64,000 nt of DNA, from positions 795,035-859,034 of the forward strand of contig NZ_JACSPQ010000001.1 in assembly GCF_014837055.1 (NCBI RefSeq). Direction: 5' to 3'. This document shows positions 43,534 through 53,483 of this stretch, one piece after another; the stretch's first letter is position 1; the number at the start of each line of letters is the position of its first letter. The translations under genes were made by a program, and so were the position numbers. Below the pieces are notes generated by a model. It was not told where the DNA came from, did no database searches, and saw only the letters and a list, made by a program, of their open reading frames with translations. The DNA comes from Phocaeicola faecium (GTDB lineage Bacteria; Bacteroidota; Bacteroidia; Bacteroidales; Bacteroidaceae).

Positions 43534-44805
43534 TCAGCTGCGCGATACGGTAAACACATGCCTGCCGTCGGCATAGCGGTAAGTTACTGACAGATGGCTC
43601 GCCTTACATACGGAGTCGACCAGAGCCAGTCCCAGTCCCGTGGAACCTTCTTTCTTGCTGCCCTGATAAAAGCGTTCGAAGATGCGTTTATCGTCAAGCG
43701 GATGTTCGCCCGTATTGCTGATTTCGAAGGAGGCCGCGGTAAAGGAGACGGTTATCTCGCCACCTTCGTCGGCATGTACGAAGGCGTTTTTCAGCAGGTT
43801 GGCTACCAGCACCGATGCCAGCGACTCGCTCATCGTTACGCGGAAAGTGGCGGCTTCGGTCACTTCTACCCGGATGTGGCGGTAGGCGTATACCTCCTGA
43901 TAATCGTCGAGGTAGGTGCGGAATAGCTTGTTCAGGCAGATTTCTTTCTCGTCGGAGAACTGGTGGTTCTCTATCTTACACAGCAGCAAGAGCGAGCGGT
44001 TCATGCGCGTCAGCGACTCCAGCGTCTGATGGGTCTTGGCAAGCTCGGAGAGCTGTTTCTCGGTAAGCGTGTCGTCTTCCATCAACATTTCCAGCCGGTT
44101 GAGGGAGATGGCAAGGGGAGTCTGCATCTCGTGGGAGGCGTTTCCGATGAAAAGTTTCTGCTGTTCGTACACTTTCTCGCTGCGCTCGGTGAACACCACC
44201 GCCGCATCGTTTAGCTTACGGAATTCCGAGATGGAGGTTTCATTTGTCAGAGGTTTGTTTTTGCCGCCCAGACGGTAGCGGTCCAGCCAGTCGAGCAAGC
44301 GGTAGAGGGGTTTCATGTTGCGCTGGAACACCCACGCATTGACGGCAAGGATGGCGAGGAGCAGCAACACGTAGAGGAAAACAATCCACCCCAAGAGGGC
44401 GCGCCGCAGGTCGAGTTTCTCGATGGTGGGAGCGTAAACCACCAGCTCCATGTAGCGTCCGTCATCGGTTTGGAAGATGGTCATGAGCACACGTGCCGGC
44501 TCGGTTTCTTTTTTTTCTTCGATATACACCGTCTCGTCGCGGTACGTAATGTGGGGATACGAGCGGGCGTATTCTTCGCTCACTTCGTAGAGGTAATACT
44601 GGTTGTTCGAGCCGCTGTTTTTCGAGGGCATCTCTTCGCCCGACAGCCAGCGGATGATGAGCGTCTCGGCGTAATCGCCCAGCGAGTCGTCGGTCTCATC
44701 GTTTACCTCCTCGATGATAGCCCAGTAAAAGAACACCGCCCACACCGTGAGGATTGCCACGAGCAAGGCGGACACGCGCCACATAACGAGATGGAAGAGC
44801 TTCAT
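43534..44805 (-). CDS. sensor histidine kinase
   Basis: A 423-aa membrane kinase. It has an N-terminal helix (VSALLVAILTVWAVFFYWAII), a periplasmic sensor of about 110 residues, a second helix (ALLGWIVFLYVLLLLAILAVNAWVF), and the HisKA motif NASHEMQTPLAISLNRLEM with the phosphorylated His. The ATPase boxes are NLLKNAFVHADEGG (N) and GSTGLGLALVDSV (G2). It overlaps the response-regulator gene by four bases, so the pair is coupled. The signal is unknown; the nearby PepSY protein suggests an envelope cue. Confidence 0.92.
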   Translation of the reverse strand: MKLFHLVMWRVSALLVAILTVWAVFFYWAIIEEVNDETDDSLGDYAETLIIRWLSGEEMPSKNSGSNNQYYLYEVSEEYARSYPHITYRDETVYIEEKKETEPARVLMTIFQTDDGRYMELVVYAPTIEKLDLRRALLGWIVFLYVLLLLAILAVNAWVFQRNMKPLYRLLDWLDRYRLGGKNKPLTNETSISEFRKLNDAAVVFTERSEKVYEQQKLFIGNASHEMQTPLAISLNRLEMLMEDDTLTEKQLSELAKTHQTLESLTRMNRSLLLLCKIENHQFSDEKEICLNKLFRTYLDDYQEVYAYRHIRVEVTEAATFRVTMSESLASVLVANLLKNAFVHADEGGEITVSFTAASFEISNTGEHPLDDKRIFERFYQGSKKEGSTGLGLALVDSVCKASHLSVTYRYADGRHVFTVSRS

Positions 44806-45479
44806 TCTATCACAAATTTATAGCCGATTCCGTAAACAGCCTTCAGTTCCGGCGTGGCTCCCGCTTCTTTCAGGTGGCGGCGCAGGTTTTTTATCTGGGC
44901 GTAGATGAAATCGAAGTTATCCACTTGGTCGATGTGGTCGCCCCACACCGATTCTGCCAGCGTGTTCTTGTTGACCAGCCGTCCGGGACGCAGCATGAAG
45001 TATGAAAGAATGTCGTACTCCTTGCGGTTCAGCTCCACTTCCTTCCCTCCTATCAGCACCTTGAAGAGGTCGGGGACAAGCTCGATGTTCCCGTACCGGA
45101 TGGTGTGTTCTCCTTCGCGCGTGTTGCGTCGGAAGAGGCTTTTCAGGCGGGCATGGAGTTCGGCAAGGTGGTAAGGTTTGGGCAGGTAATCGTCTGCTCC
45201 GAGGTCTAATCCCTTCACCTTGTCCTCTAACGAGTCTTTTGCCGAGAGGATAATCACATTCGTACGTTTGCCCAGCGCACGCAGCTCACCGAGCAGGTCG
45301 AGTCCGTTGCCGTCGGGCAGCATGATGTCGAGCAGGATGCAGTCGTAATCATAATCCTCTATCTTGCGGAGTGCCGTCATGTAGTCGGGAGCCTGCGACA
45401 CCACGTAGCGTTCTTTTTCGAGCGAGCGGGTGGTTATCTCGCGCAGGTCGTTGTCGTCTTCTACTATGAGTATCTTCAT
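44802..45479 (-). CDS. OmpR/PhoB-family response regulator
   Basis: The 225-aa regulator has a receiver domain (MKILIVEDDNDLREI, phospho-acceptor Asp in CILLDIMLPDGNGLDLL, KPYHLAELHARL) and a C-terminal winged-helix OmpR domain (ELNRKEYDILSYFMLRPGRLVNKNTLAESVWGD...NLRRHLKEAGATPELKAVYGIGYKFV). MKILIVED at 45479 is the right start. The longer frame runs through the promoter, where TATATTTG on the minus strand lies at 45506-45513. It is transcribed before its kinase. Confidence 0.94.
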   Translation of the reverse strand: MKILIVEDDNDLREITTRSLEKERYVVSQAPDYMTALRKIEDYDYDCILLDIMLPDGNGLDLLGELRALGKRTNVIILSAKDSLEDKVKGLDLGADDYLPKPYHLAELHARLKSLFRRNTREGEHTIRYGNIELVPDLFKVLIGGKEVELNRKEYDILSYFMLRPGRLVNKNTLAESVWGDHIDQVDNFDFIYAQIKNLRRHLKEAGATPELKAVYGIGYKFVIE

Positions 45480-45505
45480 ATCGGTTTCATGATTAGGGTG
45501 ATGCG

Positions 45506-45513
45506 CAAATATA
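45506..45513 (-). promoter_or_regulatory. -7 box of the two-component operon
   Basis: CAAATATA on the plus strand is TATATTTG on the minus strand, a perfect -7 element. It lies 27 bases before the response-regulator start, with an A/T-rich -33 region (TTTT on the minus strand) 19 bases further upstream. Confidence 0.5.
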
Positions 45514-45570
45514 CGAAATCCGGTGGAATAAAAAAACGAATACCTGCAATTTGCCAACACAAGAGGGTAT

Positions 45571-45608
45571 AAAAACGCTGCGGCTCCTCCCACCGGAGAA
45601 ACCGCAGC
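45571..45608 (-). terminator. intrinsic terminator of glgA-glgP
   Basis: GCTGCGG (45577-45583) pairs with CCGCAGC (45602-45608), with an inner CTCC/GGAG pairing. On the minus strand the hairpin is followed by a T run (A run 45571-45575 on the plus strand). It lies 65 bases after the glgP stop. Confidence 0.75.
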
Positions 45609-45672
45609 TTGTCACTGTGAATTTAAAATTAAAAATTCATGAAAAGCAAAGTATCTGTCTCACGACAGTATT

Positions 45673-48243
45673 TTAGTCCATATTAAACCAGCGCACGTAG
45701 CAGAACTCCTGACGGTGAGCCAAGTACGGATGTTTCGGGAACATACGGTAAGACACCTTGAAGCTGCCGGCGTTCGACAGGCTGTTGATTACTTGGAACG
45801 TATACAGGTCGCCTTCGCGCTTGATCATCTTCATCGGCGCAACCGAGTAGATGTGTTCTTTGCCTTCTACGCTGGTGTAAGTAATAACCTGCTCGATACC
45901 GATGGCATCGTTCAGTCCTTTTTCGTCTACCACGCAAGTAATGGTGTAATCTTTTCCGCTTTCCACGTTGCCCTGACGCAGCTCCTGCGATTTATCCATT
46001 GAAACGATTTGGATAGAATCCCACTTCGCAGCCACTTCTTCCTGCCATGCAGCCAGTTCTTTCACCTTTTCGAAGTTGTTGGCAGCCAGTGCGTGGAAGC
46101 GTTCTGCTTCTTTGGTGTAGAACTTCGTGTAGTAGTCGTCAAGCTGGCGTTTCATCGTATAGTGAGGAGCAATCTGCGCGATTGAGTTCTTGATGGTCTT
46201 CACCCAGCCTTCAGAATATCCCTTCTTGTTACGCGCGTAATACAGCGGCAGGATTTCGGTTTCGAGGATGCTGTAAATGGTAGCGGCATCCAGCTGGTCT
46301 TGGTATTCCTGATTCTGGTAAGTACGCTTTTCGGTAAGCGCCCATCCTGCCCCTTCGCGGTAGCCTTCCAGCCACCATCCGTCGAGTACAGAGAAGTTTA
46401 CCACACCGTTCATCAGCGCTTTTTCGCCCGACGTACCCGATGCTTCGAGCGGACGGGTCGGGGTGTTCATCCAGATGTCGACACCCGAAACGAGGCGGCG
46501 TGCCAGCTTCATATCGTAGTTTTCGAGGAAGATAATCTTACCCATGAACTCCGGACGGCGAGAGATTTCTACAATCTTCTTAATCAATCCCTGTCCGGCT
46601 CCGTCGTGCGGGTGAGCTTTTCCTGCGAAGAGGAACTGCACCGGATAGTCGGGGTTGTTTACAATCTTCGACAAGCGGTCGAGGTCGGTAAACAGCAGGT
46701 GTGCACGCTTATAAGTAGCGAAGCGGCGGGCAAAACCGATGAGCAGCGCGTTGGGGTTGATTTTATCCATCAGCGTAACCACGCGCGAGGGGTCTCCCTG
46801 ATTCTTCAGCCACGTATCGCGGTACTGGTTGCGCACGTAGTTGATCAGCTTATTCTTCAGCGCCATACGGGTTTGCCAGATTTCTTCGTCGGGCACGTTG
46901 TAAATCTTTTCCCAGATAGAGGGGTTCGACTGGTCTGCCATGAAGTTCTTATCGAAATACTTGCTGTACAGGGCTTTCCATTCCGATGCACACCATGTGG
47001 GGAAGTGAACGCCGTTGGTAACGTATCCCACGTGGTTTTCTTCGGGGAAGTATCCCTTCCAGATGCCTGCAAACATTTCCTGCGAAACTTTTCCGTGAAG
47101 CCAGCTTACGCCGTTTACTTCCTGACAGGTGTTGCAAGCGAAGGTCGACATACAGAAACGTTCGTTGTTGTCGCCCGGGTTGATGCGTCCCAAGTCCATC
47201 AGTTCCTGCCAACTGATGCCCATGCGCTGCGGATATCCGCCCATGTATTTTCCGAACAGCCCTTCGTCGAAGTAGTCGTGTCCGGCAGGCACCGGCGTGT
47301 GAACCGTATAGAGTGAAGAAGCGCGTACCACTTCGAGAGCTTCTTCGAACGACATTCCGCTTTCCACGTAGTCGCACAAGCGCTGTACGTTACACAGAGC
47401 GGCGTGTCCCTCGTTACAGTGGTAAACGTCTTTCTTGATGCCGAGGCGTTTCAGCAGCAATACACCGCCGATACCCAGCAGGATTTCCTGTTTCAAGCGG
47501 TTTTCCCAGTCGCCTCCGTAAAGCTGGTACGTGATGGGGCGGTCGAACTCGCTGTTCATTTCGTTATCGGTATCCAGCAAGTAGAGAGGCACACGTCCTA
47601 CGTTGACTTTCCATACATACGCATGAACGTAGTAGTTGAGGTAAGGAACGTCGAGCACCAGCGGGCTTCCGTTTTCGTCCATCACACGTTCGATGGGCAG
47701 GCTTCCGAAGTTCTGCGCTTCGTAGTTTGCAATCTGCTGTCCGTCCATCGACAGGCTTTGGTCGAAGTATCCGTAGCGGTACAGGAAACCGATACCACAC
47801 ATATCCACGTTACTGTCTGAAGCCTCTTTCAGGTAGTCGCCGGCAAGGATACCCAGACCTCCCGAATAGATTTTCAGCACGTGAGTCAAACCGTACTCCA
47901 TACAGAAGTAAGCTACCGACGGCCGAGAGGCGTCGGGTTTGGTGTTGACATAGGTTTTAAACTTATCGTAAATATGATTGATTCTGCTTAATACTTCCTT
48001 GTTGTTACACAATGCTTCGAGCTTTTCGTAGCTCAAACGTTCCAACAGCGCAACCGGATTCTGTTTTACGAACGACCACAGTTCGGGGTCGAGTTCTCTG
48101 AACATTTCAGTTGCTTCGTCATTCCAAGCCCACCAGATATTGCGAGCCATTTCTTCCAACATCTTCAATGATTCCGGAATGCGCGACTTAACGTTCACTT
48201 CTTTCCACACCGGAGCATTCACATAATTAGTTTTGACTTTCAT
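45673..48243 (-). CDS. glgP: glycogen/alpha-glucan phosphorylase
   Basis: GlgP releases glucose-1-phosphate from glycogen. The 856-aa GT35 protein belongs to the alpha-glucan phosphorylase group ([34 protein letters not shown]). The pyridoxal-phosphate site region is [25 protein letters not shown], and [17 protein letters not shown] and [16 protein letters not shown] are also present. It lies 22 bases downstream of glgA on the same strand, so the synthesis and breakdown enzymes are co-transcribed. The terminator at 45571-45608 ends the unit. Confidence 0.93.
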   Translation of the reverse strand: MKVKTNYVNAPVWKEVNVKSRIPESLKMLEEMARNIWWAWNDEATEMFRELDPELWSFVKQNPVALLERLSYEKLEALCNNKEVLSRINHIYDKFKTYVNTKPDASRPSVAYFCMEYGLTHVLKIYSGGLGILAGDYLKEASDSNVDMCGIGFLYRYGYFDQSLSMDGQQIANYEAQNFGSLPIERVMDENGSPLVLDVPYLNYYVHAYVWKVNVGRVPLYLLDTDNEMNSEFDRPITYQLYGGDWENRLKQEILLGIGGVLLLKRLGIKKDVYHCNEGHAALCNVQRLCDYVESGMSFEEALEVVRASSLYTVHTPVPAGHDYFDEGLFGKYMGGYPQRMGISWQELMDLGRINPGDNNERFCMSTFACNTCQEVNGVSWLHGKVSQEMFAGIWKGYFPEENHVGYVTNGVHFPTWCASEWKALYSKYFDKNFMADQSNPSIWEKIYNVPDEEIWQTRMALKNKLINYVRNQYRDTWLKNQGDPSRVVTLMDKINPNALLIGFARRFATYKRAHLLFTDLDRLSKIVNNPDYPVQFLFAGKAHPHDGAGQGLIKKIVEISRRPEFMGKIIFLENYDMKLARRLVSGVDIWMNTPTRPLEASGTSGEKALMNGVVNFSVLDGWWLEGYREGAGWALTEKRTYQNQEYQDQLDAATIYSILETEILPLYYARNKKGYSEGWVKTIKNSIAQIAPHYTMKRQLDDYYTKFYTKEAERFHALAANNFEKVKELAAWQEEVAAKWDSIQIVSMDKSQELRQGNVESGKDYTITCVVDEKGLNDAIGIEQVITYTSVEGKEHIYSVAPMKMIKREGDLYTFQVINSLSNAGSFKVSYRMFPKHPYLAHRQEFCYVRWFNMD

Positions 48244-48265
48244 ATCTCAAGTTTTAAATTTGGTT

Positions 48266-49942
48266 TCAAAATTTGTTTTCCTCAAGACGTTTGGCTGCGT
48301 TACGCAACGCCACGTCGTAAGCCACGTAATAGTTTTTGATAAAATATTTCCACAGAGCCTGTTCAGCAACGGCGGCTGCGTTTTTCCGCACCTTGTCGAT
48401 TTCTTTGGGCGAGAGCGCCGAATATTCGGTCAGCGTGTCGCGTATGGCATCTGCCACCTCCGAATAGTTATAGTCGGTGCGGTGAATTACTTTTACACCG
48501 TCTTGCAGTGTGGCGTAGTGTCCTTTCAAGGTGTTGACCCAAAGTCCGAATCCGGCAAGGTCTGTCGTAATGGTAGGAACTTTAAACGCCATGCTTTCCA
48601 GCGGCGTGTAGCCCCACGGCTCGTAGTAAGAGGGATATACCGTAAGGTCGAATCCGGGCATCAGGTCGTAATAAGCCAAGTTTACGATGCCGTCGTTACC
48701 GTCGAGGTAGCAGGGCACGAAGATTACTTTCACGCGCATGTCTTTAGCGTTCGACATGTTCAAATATTTCAACATATCGAGCACTTGGTCATGGCTCATG
48801 TTATGCAGCCAGTGGGTGATAAACGGACATTCGAGGGGGGTATCAAAGTCTTCCTTGCTCTTCAGCCGTTCAGCCAAGTCTTTGCGCGGTTCTCCCACCC
48901 ATCCCGGCACACTGACAAACGCCAGCACATCCCGTTTCAGGTTCTTGTCGCGCGTCAAGCGGTTCAGCGCCTCCAAGTACACGTTTATGCCTTTATTCTT
49001 GAACTCGTATCGTCCGCTCGTTCCCACCAGCATGGTGTCGTCTCCCAGCCGGGTACCCAGCAGCTTGTTTGCCACGTTCAGCAGCGCCTTGCGTGCTTTC
49101 TGGCGTTTTGCGCTGTAACTTCTTCCTTTCGGAACGAAGTCGTCTTCAAAGCCGTTGACCAGCACCACGTCTGCCTGTTTTTCCAACAGTTCCTTACACT
49201 CGTTGTCGGTAATGTCGCTCACGGTAGTGAAGCAGTCCACATGGTGCGCCGTCTGTTTTTCGATGGAATGTTTCGATTCCATGTTCAGTTCGCGTGCCAT
49301 CTGGTCGCCGTTGTAAGCAAATAAATAATCGTAAAGGGGTTTGTTGTTTCCGGCAATAGACCTGCCGATAGAAGTAGCGTGGGTAGTAAAAACAGTCGCT
49401 ATCTGAGGAACGTGTTTCTGAATATATAAAGCACCGAGTCCGGTCATCCACTCGTTGGCGTGATAAATCACCTTGTCGGCAACTGTCAGGTTATGGCGGT
49501 AATAACTTTCAACCACTTTTCCTGCCGCGTACGAGAACATCGAGGCTTCGTCGTAATCGCCATAAGCATGAAGCGAATCTACTTGAAAATCAAGCCAAGC
49601 CTGCGTATAGATATCATTTTTTACGGCATAAAAGGGAGTAAAGTCTACCAATATTGTTATCGGGTTTCCGGGGATGTTCCATCGTCCTACCCGGATTTTC
49701 AGATTATCCTTCGTTTCCGCTTCTGTTCTCCATGCTTTCAGCAACTCATCGTCTTCGGTAAACAAAGGGTTCTCTTTGCCGGACCAAACGTCTGGTCCGA
49801 TGAAAAAAAGTCTGTCCGGAAATGCTTCCTGCAATGTCTTCGCCCGTGTAGAAAGTACGGTATAGATACCTCCAACCTTATTACAAACTTCCCAACTCGA
49901 TTCGAAGATATAGTCCGGAGTTAAAAGTTTATCACTAATCAT
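48266..49942 (-). CDS. glycogen synthase, GT3 (eukaryote-like) type
   Basis: This 558-aa protein resembles the eukaryotic-type glycogen synthases (GT3) used by Bacteroidetes rather than bacterial GlgA (GT5). It begins DYIFESSWEVCNKVGGIYTVLSTRAKTLQEAF and has NEWMTGLGALYIQKHVPQIATVFTTHATSIGRSIAG and SYYEPWGYTPLESMAFKVPTITTDLAGFG, with the paired Glu donor-site motif. GT3 enzymes use UDP- or ADP-glucose; the donor is not readable here. First gene of the glycogen pair. A CGAAGTTA motif (TAACTTCG on the minus strand, 49967-49974) is a weak -7 candidate. Confidence 0.9.
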   Translation of the reverse strand: MISDKLLTPDYIFESSWEVCNKVGGIYTVLSTRAKTLQEAFPDRLFFIGPDVWSGKENPLFTEDDELLKAWRTEAETKDNLKIRVGRWNIPGNPITILVDFTPFYAVKNDIYTQAWLDFQVDSLHAYGDYDEASMFSYAAGKVVESYYRHNLTVADKVIYHANEWMTGLGALYIQKHVPQIATVFTTHATSIGRSIAGNNKPLYDYLFAYNGDQMARELNMESKHSIEKQTAHHVDCFTTVSDITDNECKELLEKQADVVLVNGFEDDFVPKGRSYSAKRQKARKALLNVANKLLGTRLGDDTMLVGTSGRYEFKNKGINVYLEALNRLTRDKNLKRDVLAFVSVPGWVGEPRKDLAERLKSKEDFDTPLECPFITHWLHNMSHDQVLDMLKYLNMSNAKDMRVKVIFVPCYLDGNDGIVNLAYYDLMPGFDLTVYPSYYEPWGYTPLESMAFKVPTITTDLAGFGLWVNTLKGHYATLQDGVKVIHRTDYNYSEVADAIRDTLTEYSALSPKEIDKVRKNAAAVAEQALWKYFIKNYYVAYDVALRNAAKRLEENKF

Positions 49943-50206
49943 TACTAATATTTTCTAAATCAGGCGCGAAGTTACGAAAAAACATTGAATTACAACGAAC
50001 AAAACAAGAAAATAGTTGTTTTTTATTTCCGTATTTTTTCACAGCCTAAATAAGAGCCTGTTTTAATTTTCCGATAAAGCAAGTTATGCCGGATCTCATC
50101 CGCATGGAATAAAGCACCGAACCGCTAAGAATCCCCTACGCAAGCGGCAGGGTTTCCCAGCGGTTCTGTATGTTCGCCCGGAGGCGGAATGTTATGAAGA
50201 AAAATA

Positions 50207-51721
50207 TTATTTGGCTACGCGCTCCAGCCACTTCAGCATGAAGAGCATGGTGAACATCGAGATGCAGCAAGCCACCACGAATACCGTCCACGTCATCCAG
50301 ATGGGGATAGACTCGTATAACACAGCGCCGATGAACAGCAGCTGGTTACCCACGGCGGTAGCTCCTAACCATCCGCCTTGCATGATGCCCTGATACTTGG
50401 GAGGCGCAACTTTCGACACGAACGAGATGCCCAGCGGCGAGATGTACAGCTCGGCAATGGTGAGCACCAAGTAAGTAGCCATCAGCAGCAGCGGAGTCAC
50501 TTTAACGGGCGATACTCCGGCAGCGATGATGTCGGCATGAAGCGGAAGGTTGGCAAAGTATGAACCTAACGCCATGATGACGAATCCGGTAGCGGCGATA
50601 CCCATACCGATGGCAATCTTCTTCGGCGTAGAGGGTTCTTTGCCACGCGCGCGCTGACGGGCGAACACTGCCATTACCAGCGGGGTGAGGAACACCACGA
50701 AGAAGGGGTTCAGCGACTGGAACAGCTCGGCGGTGATAGGCATACCGAAGAGGTTCAGGTCGGTGTATTCTTTAGCAAAGAGCGTAAGGGTCAACCCGTT
50801 TTGGTGGAACGAGAACCAGAAGAAGATTACCACGCCAAACACGGCAAACAGCGCCATGATGCGTTGTCTTACTTCCTGCGGACTCATTTCTACCGCTGCC
50901 GCGCCACCCTTTGCTGCGGTTTCTTTCGATGCGGGGTCGGGGAAGCGGCGTTTGTTTATCACGTAGATTGCCAGCGAGAGCAGCATAGCCGCGATAGCCA
51001 CTGCAAAAGCGTAATGGAATCCCGTAGAGAACACGTTGAGGTAAGCGTGGGCGAAGGCATCGAGGTCGGTCACCGCCTGTCCGCTCACTTCGGCAGCCAG
51101 CGCACGGAAGTTTTCGGCTGCCTGCGGCTGAAGCGTTCCCGCCAAGTGTCCGTGACACAGTTCGGGCAGGTCTGCATTATAGGCAAAGCCGTTATGAATC
51201 AGCCACCAGTTACGCACGCCCACGGCAGCAGGCGGAGCGAAGATGGCTCCGATGTTGATAAACATGTAGAAGAGCGAGAAGCCGGAGTCGCGCATACTGG
51301 CGTACTTCGGATTGTCGTACATCTGTCCTACCAGCGCCTGAAGGTTTCCCTTGAACAGTCCGTTTCCGAAAGCGATGACAAACAGTGCCACGCAAGTCAT
51401 CGTGAGCAGCATCGTTTTGTTAGCCTCGGTAGCCTCGGAAGGGATTGCAAGCAGAACGTATCCCACCGCCATCAGCACAATCCCCGTCAGGATAGTACCT
51501 TTATAGTTACGAGTTTTGTCGGCTATCACACCTCCCACCAATGCCAAGATGTAAATAGAAAAATAAAATGTAGAATAAATCAGACCGGCTTCTTTCGGGC
51601 TCAAAGCGAATTTAGCCTGCAAGAAAAGCACCAAAATCGCCATCATGGTATAAAACCCAAAACGTTCCCCCAAGTTTGCCAATGAAGCTGCGACCAGTCC
51701 TTTTGGATGTTTGTTGAACAT
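50207..51721 (-). CDS. POT-family proton-dependent peptide transporter
   Basis: A 504-aa major-facilitator protein of the POT/PTR group, which imports di- and tripeptides with protons. Family signatures are FNKHPKGLVAASLANLGERFGFYTMMAILVLFLQ at the N-terminus (carrying the ExxER-like GERFGFY) and GNGLFKGNLQALVGQMYD in helix 4-5. About 12-14 helices are predicted, with a large cytosolic loop. It is monocistronic. A CAAATATA (TATATTTG on the minus strand, 51764-51771) serves as the -7 candidate. Confidence 0.92.
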   Translation of the reverse strand: MFNKHPKGLVAASLANLGERFGFYTMMAILVLFLQAKFALSPKEAGLIYSTFYFSIYILALVGGVIADKTRNYKGTILTGIVLMAVGYVLLAIPSEATEANKTMLLTMTCVALFVIAFGNGLFKGNLQALVGQMYDNPKYASMRDSGFSLFYMFINIGAIFAPPAAVGVRNWWLIHNGFAYNADLPELCHGHLAGTLQPQAAENFRALAAEVSGQAVTDLDAFAHAYLNVFSTGFHYAFAVAIAAMLLSLAIYVINKRRFPDPASKETAAKGGAAAVEMSPQEVRQRIMALFAVFGVVIFFWFSFHQNGLTLTLFAKEYTDLNLFGMPITAELFQSLNPFFVVFLTPLVMAVFARQRARGKEPSTPKKIAIGMGIAATGFVIMALGSYFANLPLHADIIAAGVSPVKVTPLLLMATYLVLTIAELYISPLGISFVSKVAPPKYQGIMQGGWLGATAVGNQLLFIGAVLYESIPIWMTWTVFVVACCISMFTMLFMLKWLERVAK

Positions 51722-51860
51722 AAGTTAATGAAGATTTTAAATTAATACATAGTAAATTAGGGGCAAATATAGGCAAAATCCGCGAATATCCTAATGGTTT
51801 GGCTTATTTTTAAAGTGTATTTTCGACCGACAAGGCGCGCCGGGGGTACATTATTTTTCG

Positions 51861-51868
51861 TACATTTG
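51861..51868 (+). promoter_or_regulatory. -7 box of the pyridoxine kinase-like gene
   Basis: TACATTTG is a perfect Bacteroides -7 element, 32 bases before the ATG at 51901. The -33 region is GC-rich and weak. Confidence 0.5.
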
Positions 51869-51900
51869 CGCCGTAGCTTACTTTTAAAACCGACATTGTC

Positions 51901-52896
51901 ATGGCAGATAATTACATAGAAAAACAGTACGAACTGTATCAGGCGCGCAAGGCGGCATGGGAACAAGCGCAGAAAACCAAACGGCGGAAGGCGGCGGAGA
52001 CGCAACGGAAACCGAGCGTGCTGTTTCAGAATCAGACAAAAAAGATTGTGGCGGTGCATGACCTTTCGGGCGTGGGACGGGTGTCGCTCATGGCGGTTAT
52101 CCCCATCCTGTCGTCGATGGGCTTTCAGGTGTGTCCGCTGCCTACCGCCGTGCTGTCTACCCACACGCAGTATCCGGTATATTCGTTCCTCGACCTGACG
52201 GACGAGATGAGCCGCATCATTGAGAAGTGGGAGCAACTGAACATCCGGTTCGACACGTTTTACACGGGTTATTTGGGTTCGCCCCGCCAAGCTCAAATAG
52301 TAAAAGACTTTATCCGCAAGTTCCGCCGGCCCACCGACTTGGTGGTGGTAGACCCGGTATTAGGCGACAACGGGAGCCTGTATAAGGGAATCTCGGAGGA
52401 GATGGTGACCGAGATGAAGACGCTGGCATGGAACGCCGACATCATTACGCCGAACCTTACGGAGATGTTTCTGCTGTGGGGCAAGCCGTATCAGCCTACG
52501 GTGACGGACGACGAGCTGAAGACCGCCCTGCGCGAACTTGCCGCAAAGGGTCCGGAAATCGTTATCGTGACGAGCGTACCGGTGGCAGACAATCTGCATA
52601 CGACGTCGGTGTATGCCTATAACCGCACCGCCCGCCGTTACTGGAAGGTGACGTGTCCTTACCTGCCGGCTCATTATCCGGGCACGGGCGACACGTTTAC
52701 CAGCGTGGTTACGGGGTCGCTCATGCAGGGCGACAGCCTGCCCATCGCCTTAGACCGCGCCACGCAGTTCATCCTGCAAGGCATCCGCGCCACTTTCGGC
52801 TACGAGTATAACAACTTGGAGGGCATCATGCTTGAAAAGGTGCTTCATAACTTGGACATGCCCATTCAGGTGAGCAGTTACGAGTTGGTGGAGTGA
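51901..52896 (+). CDS. pdxY: pyridoxine/pyridoxamine kinase (PdxY-like) with N-terminal extension
   Basis: A ribokinase-superfamily kinase that phosphorylates B6 vitamers. Motifs are VAVHDLSGVGRVSLMAVIPILSSMGF, LPTAVLSTHTQYP, VVVDPVLGDNGSLYKGI, DIITPNLTEMFLL and the anion-hole YPGTGDTFTSVVTGSLM with the catalytic Asp. At 331 aa it is about 45 residues longer than usual. The extra N-terminus (EKQYELYQARKAAWEQAQKT, then KRRKAA) is highly charged and helical. A bacterial -7 box at 51861 supports the long start. Its last 19 bases overlap the convergent pabC-like gene. Confidence 0.88.
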   Translation: MADNYIEKQYELYQARKAAWEQAQKTKRRKAAETQRKPSVLFQNQTKKIVAVHDLSGVGRVSLMAVIPILSSMGFQVCPLPTAVLSTHTQYPVYSFLDLTDEMSRIIEKWEQLNIRFDTFYTGYLGSPRQAQIVKDFIRKFRRPTDLVVVDPVLGDNGSLYKGISEEMVTEMKTLAWNADIITPNLTEMFLLWGKPYQPTVTDDELKTALRELAAKGPEIVIVTSVPVADNLHTTSVYAYNRTARRYWKVTCPYLPAHYPGTGDTFTSVVTGSLMQGDSLPIALDRATQFILQGIRATFGYEYNNLEGIMLEKVLHNLDMPIQVSSYELVE

Positions 52897-53483
52897 TATG
52901 AGACGGCAGCGCAAGGCAGTTCCACCTCTCCGAAGGGAATCATGGCGTTGAAAAGGCGCATCTTCTGATACCTTCCCACTTCGGTGGCGGGGATGTCGCG
53001 CTCTGCCAGCACTCCCTGAGCCAAGAGCGAGGCGCGCCGGGTGCCGCAGAGCAGGGGATGTGAGGGAGTGTACCACCCCGTTCCGTCCCACAGGGCGACG
53101 TTGGCTATCGAAGTGTCGGTAATCAGTCCGCGACGCACTATCAGCACGTCGTCTGCCGCTCCGCGCAGGGCAAACAGACGGTCGAGCAGCGAGCGGTCGG
53201 CGCTCTTGTAACGATAGTCCGCCTCATCGCAATCTACCATCGTCAGACTCTTCACGGGGCGTATGCGGTAGGGGAAATATTCCACCTGCTCCACCTCGCG
53301 CCCGTACACCACGCGGCAGCGCGTCCGGCCGGCATAACCTCCAGGGTGAATCACGTCCTCCAGCCGGAGCGGTTCTACCCCACCCCATACGGCGGCGCGC
53401 GTGGCGTTCATCCGCCGGTTATGCAGGTCGAGGTTCCACGCCCTGCCCCCTTCTATCCGTATCGTTTCAATAAATCGGCACAT
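52878..53483 (-). CDS. pabC: aminotransferase class IV, probable aminodeoxychorismate lyase
   Basis: PabC converts aminodeoxychorismate to p-aminobenzoate for folate. The 201-aa protein is a short class IV PLP enzyme: FIETIRIEGGRAWNLDLHNRRMNATRAAVWG at the start, DYRYKSADRSLLDRLFA with probable PLP lysine Lys93, and the cofactor loop DTSIANVALWDGTGWYTPSHPLLCGTRRASLL. It overlaps the 3' end of the pabB-like gene upstream by 17 bases, so the two are translationally coupled. The length is short compared with about 270 aa in enterobacteria but usual in Bacteroidetes. Confidence 0.88.
   Translation of the reverse strand: MCRFIETIRIEGGRAWNLDLHNRRMNATRAAVWGGVEPLRLEDVIHPGGYAGRTRCRVVYGREVEQVEYFPYRIRPVKSLTMVDCDEADYRYKSADRSLLDRLFALRGAADDVLIVRRGLITDTSIANVALWDGTGWYTPSHPLLCGTRRASLLAQGVLAERDIPATEVGRYQKMRLFNAMIPFGEVELPCAAVSYHSTNS

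Noticed and set aside
48233..49324. A 363-codon open frame on the plus strand
   Set aside because: It lies wholly opposite the glycogen synthase gene, has no recognisable domain and shows the composition of an antisense shadow in GC-rich coding DNA.
50119..50166. Inverted repeat GAACCGCT/AGCGGTTC behind the POT transporter gene
   Set aside because: The loop is 32 nt and no T run follows in the direction of transcription, so a terminator call is not justified.
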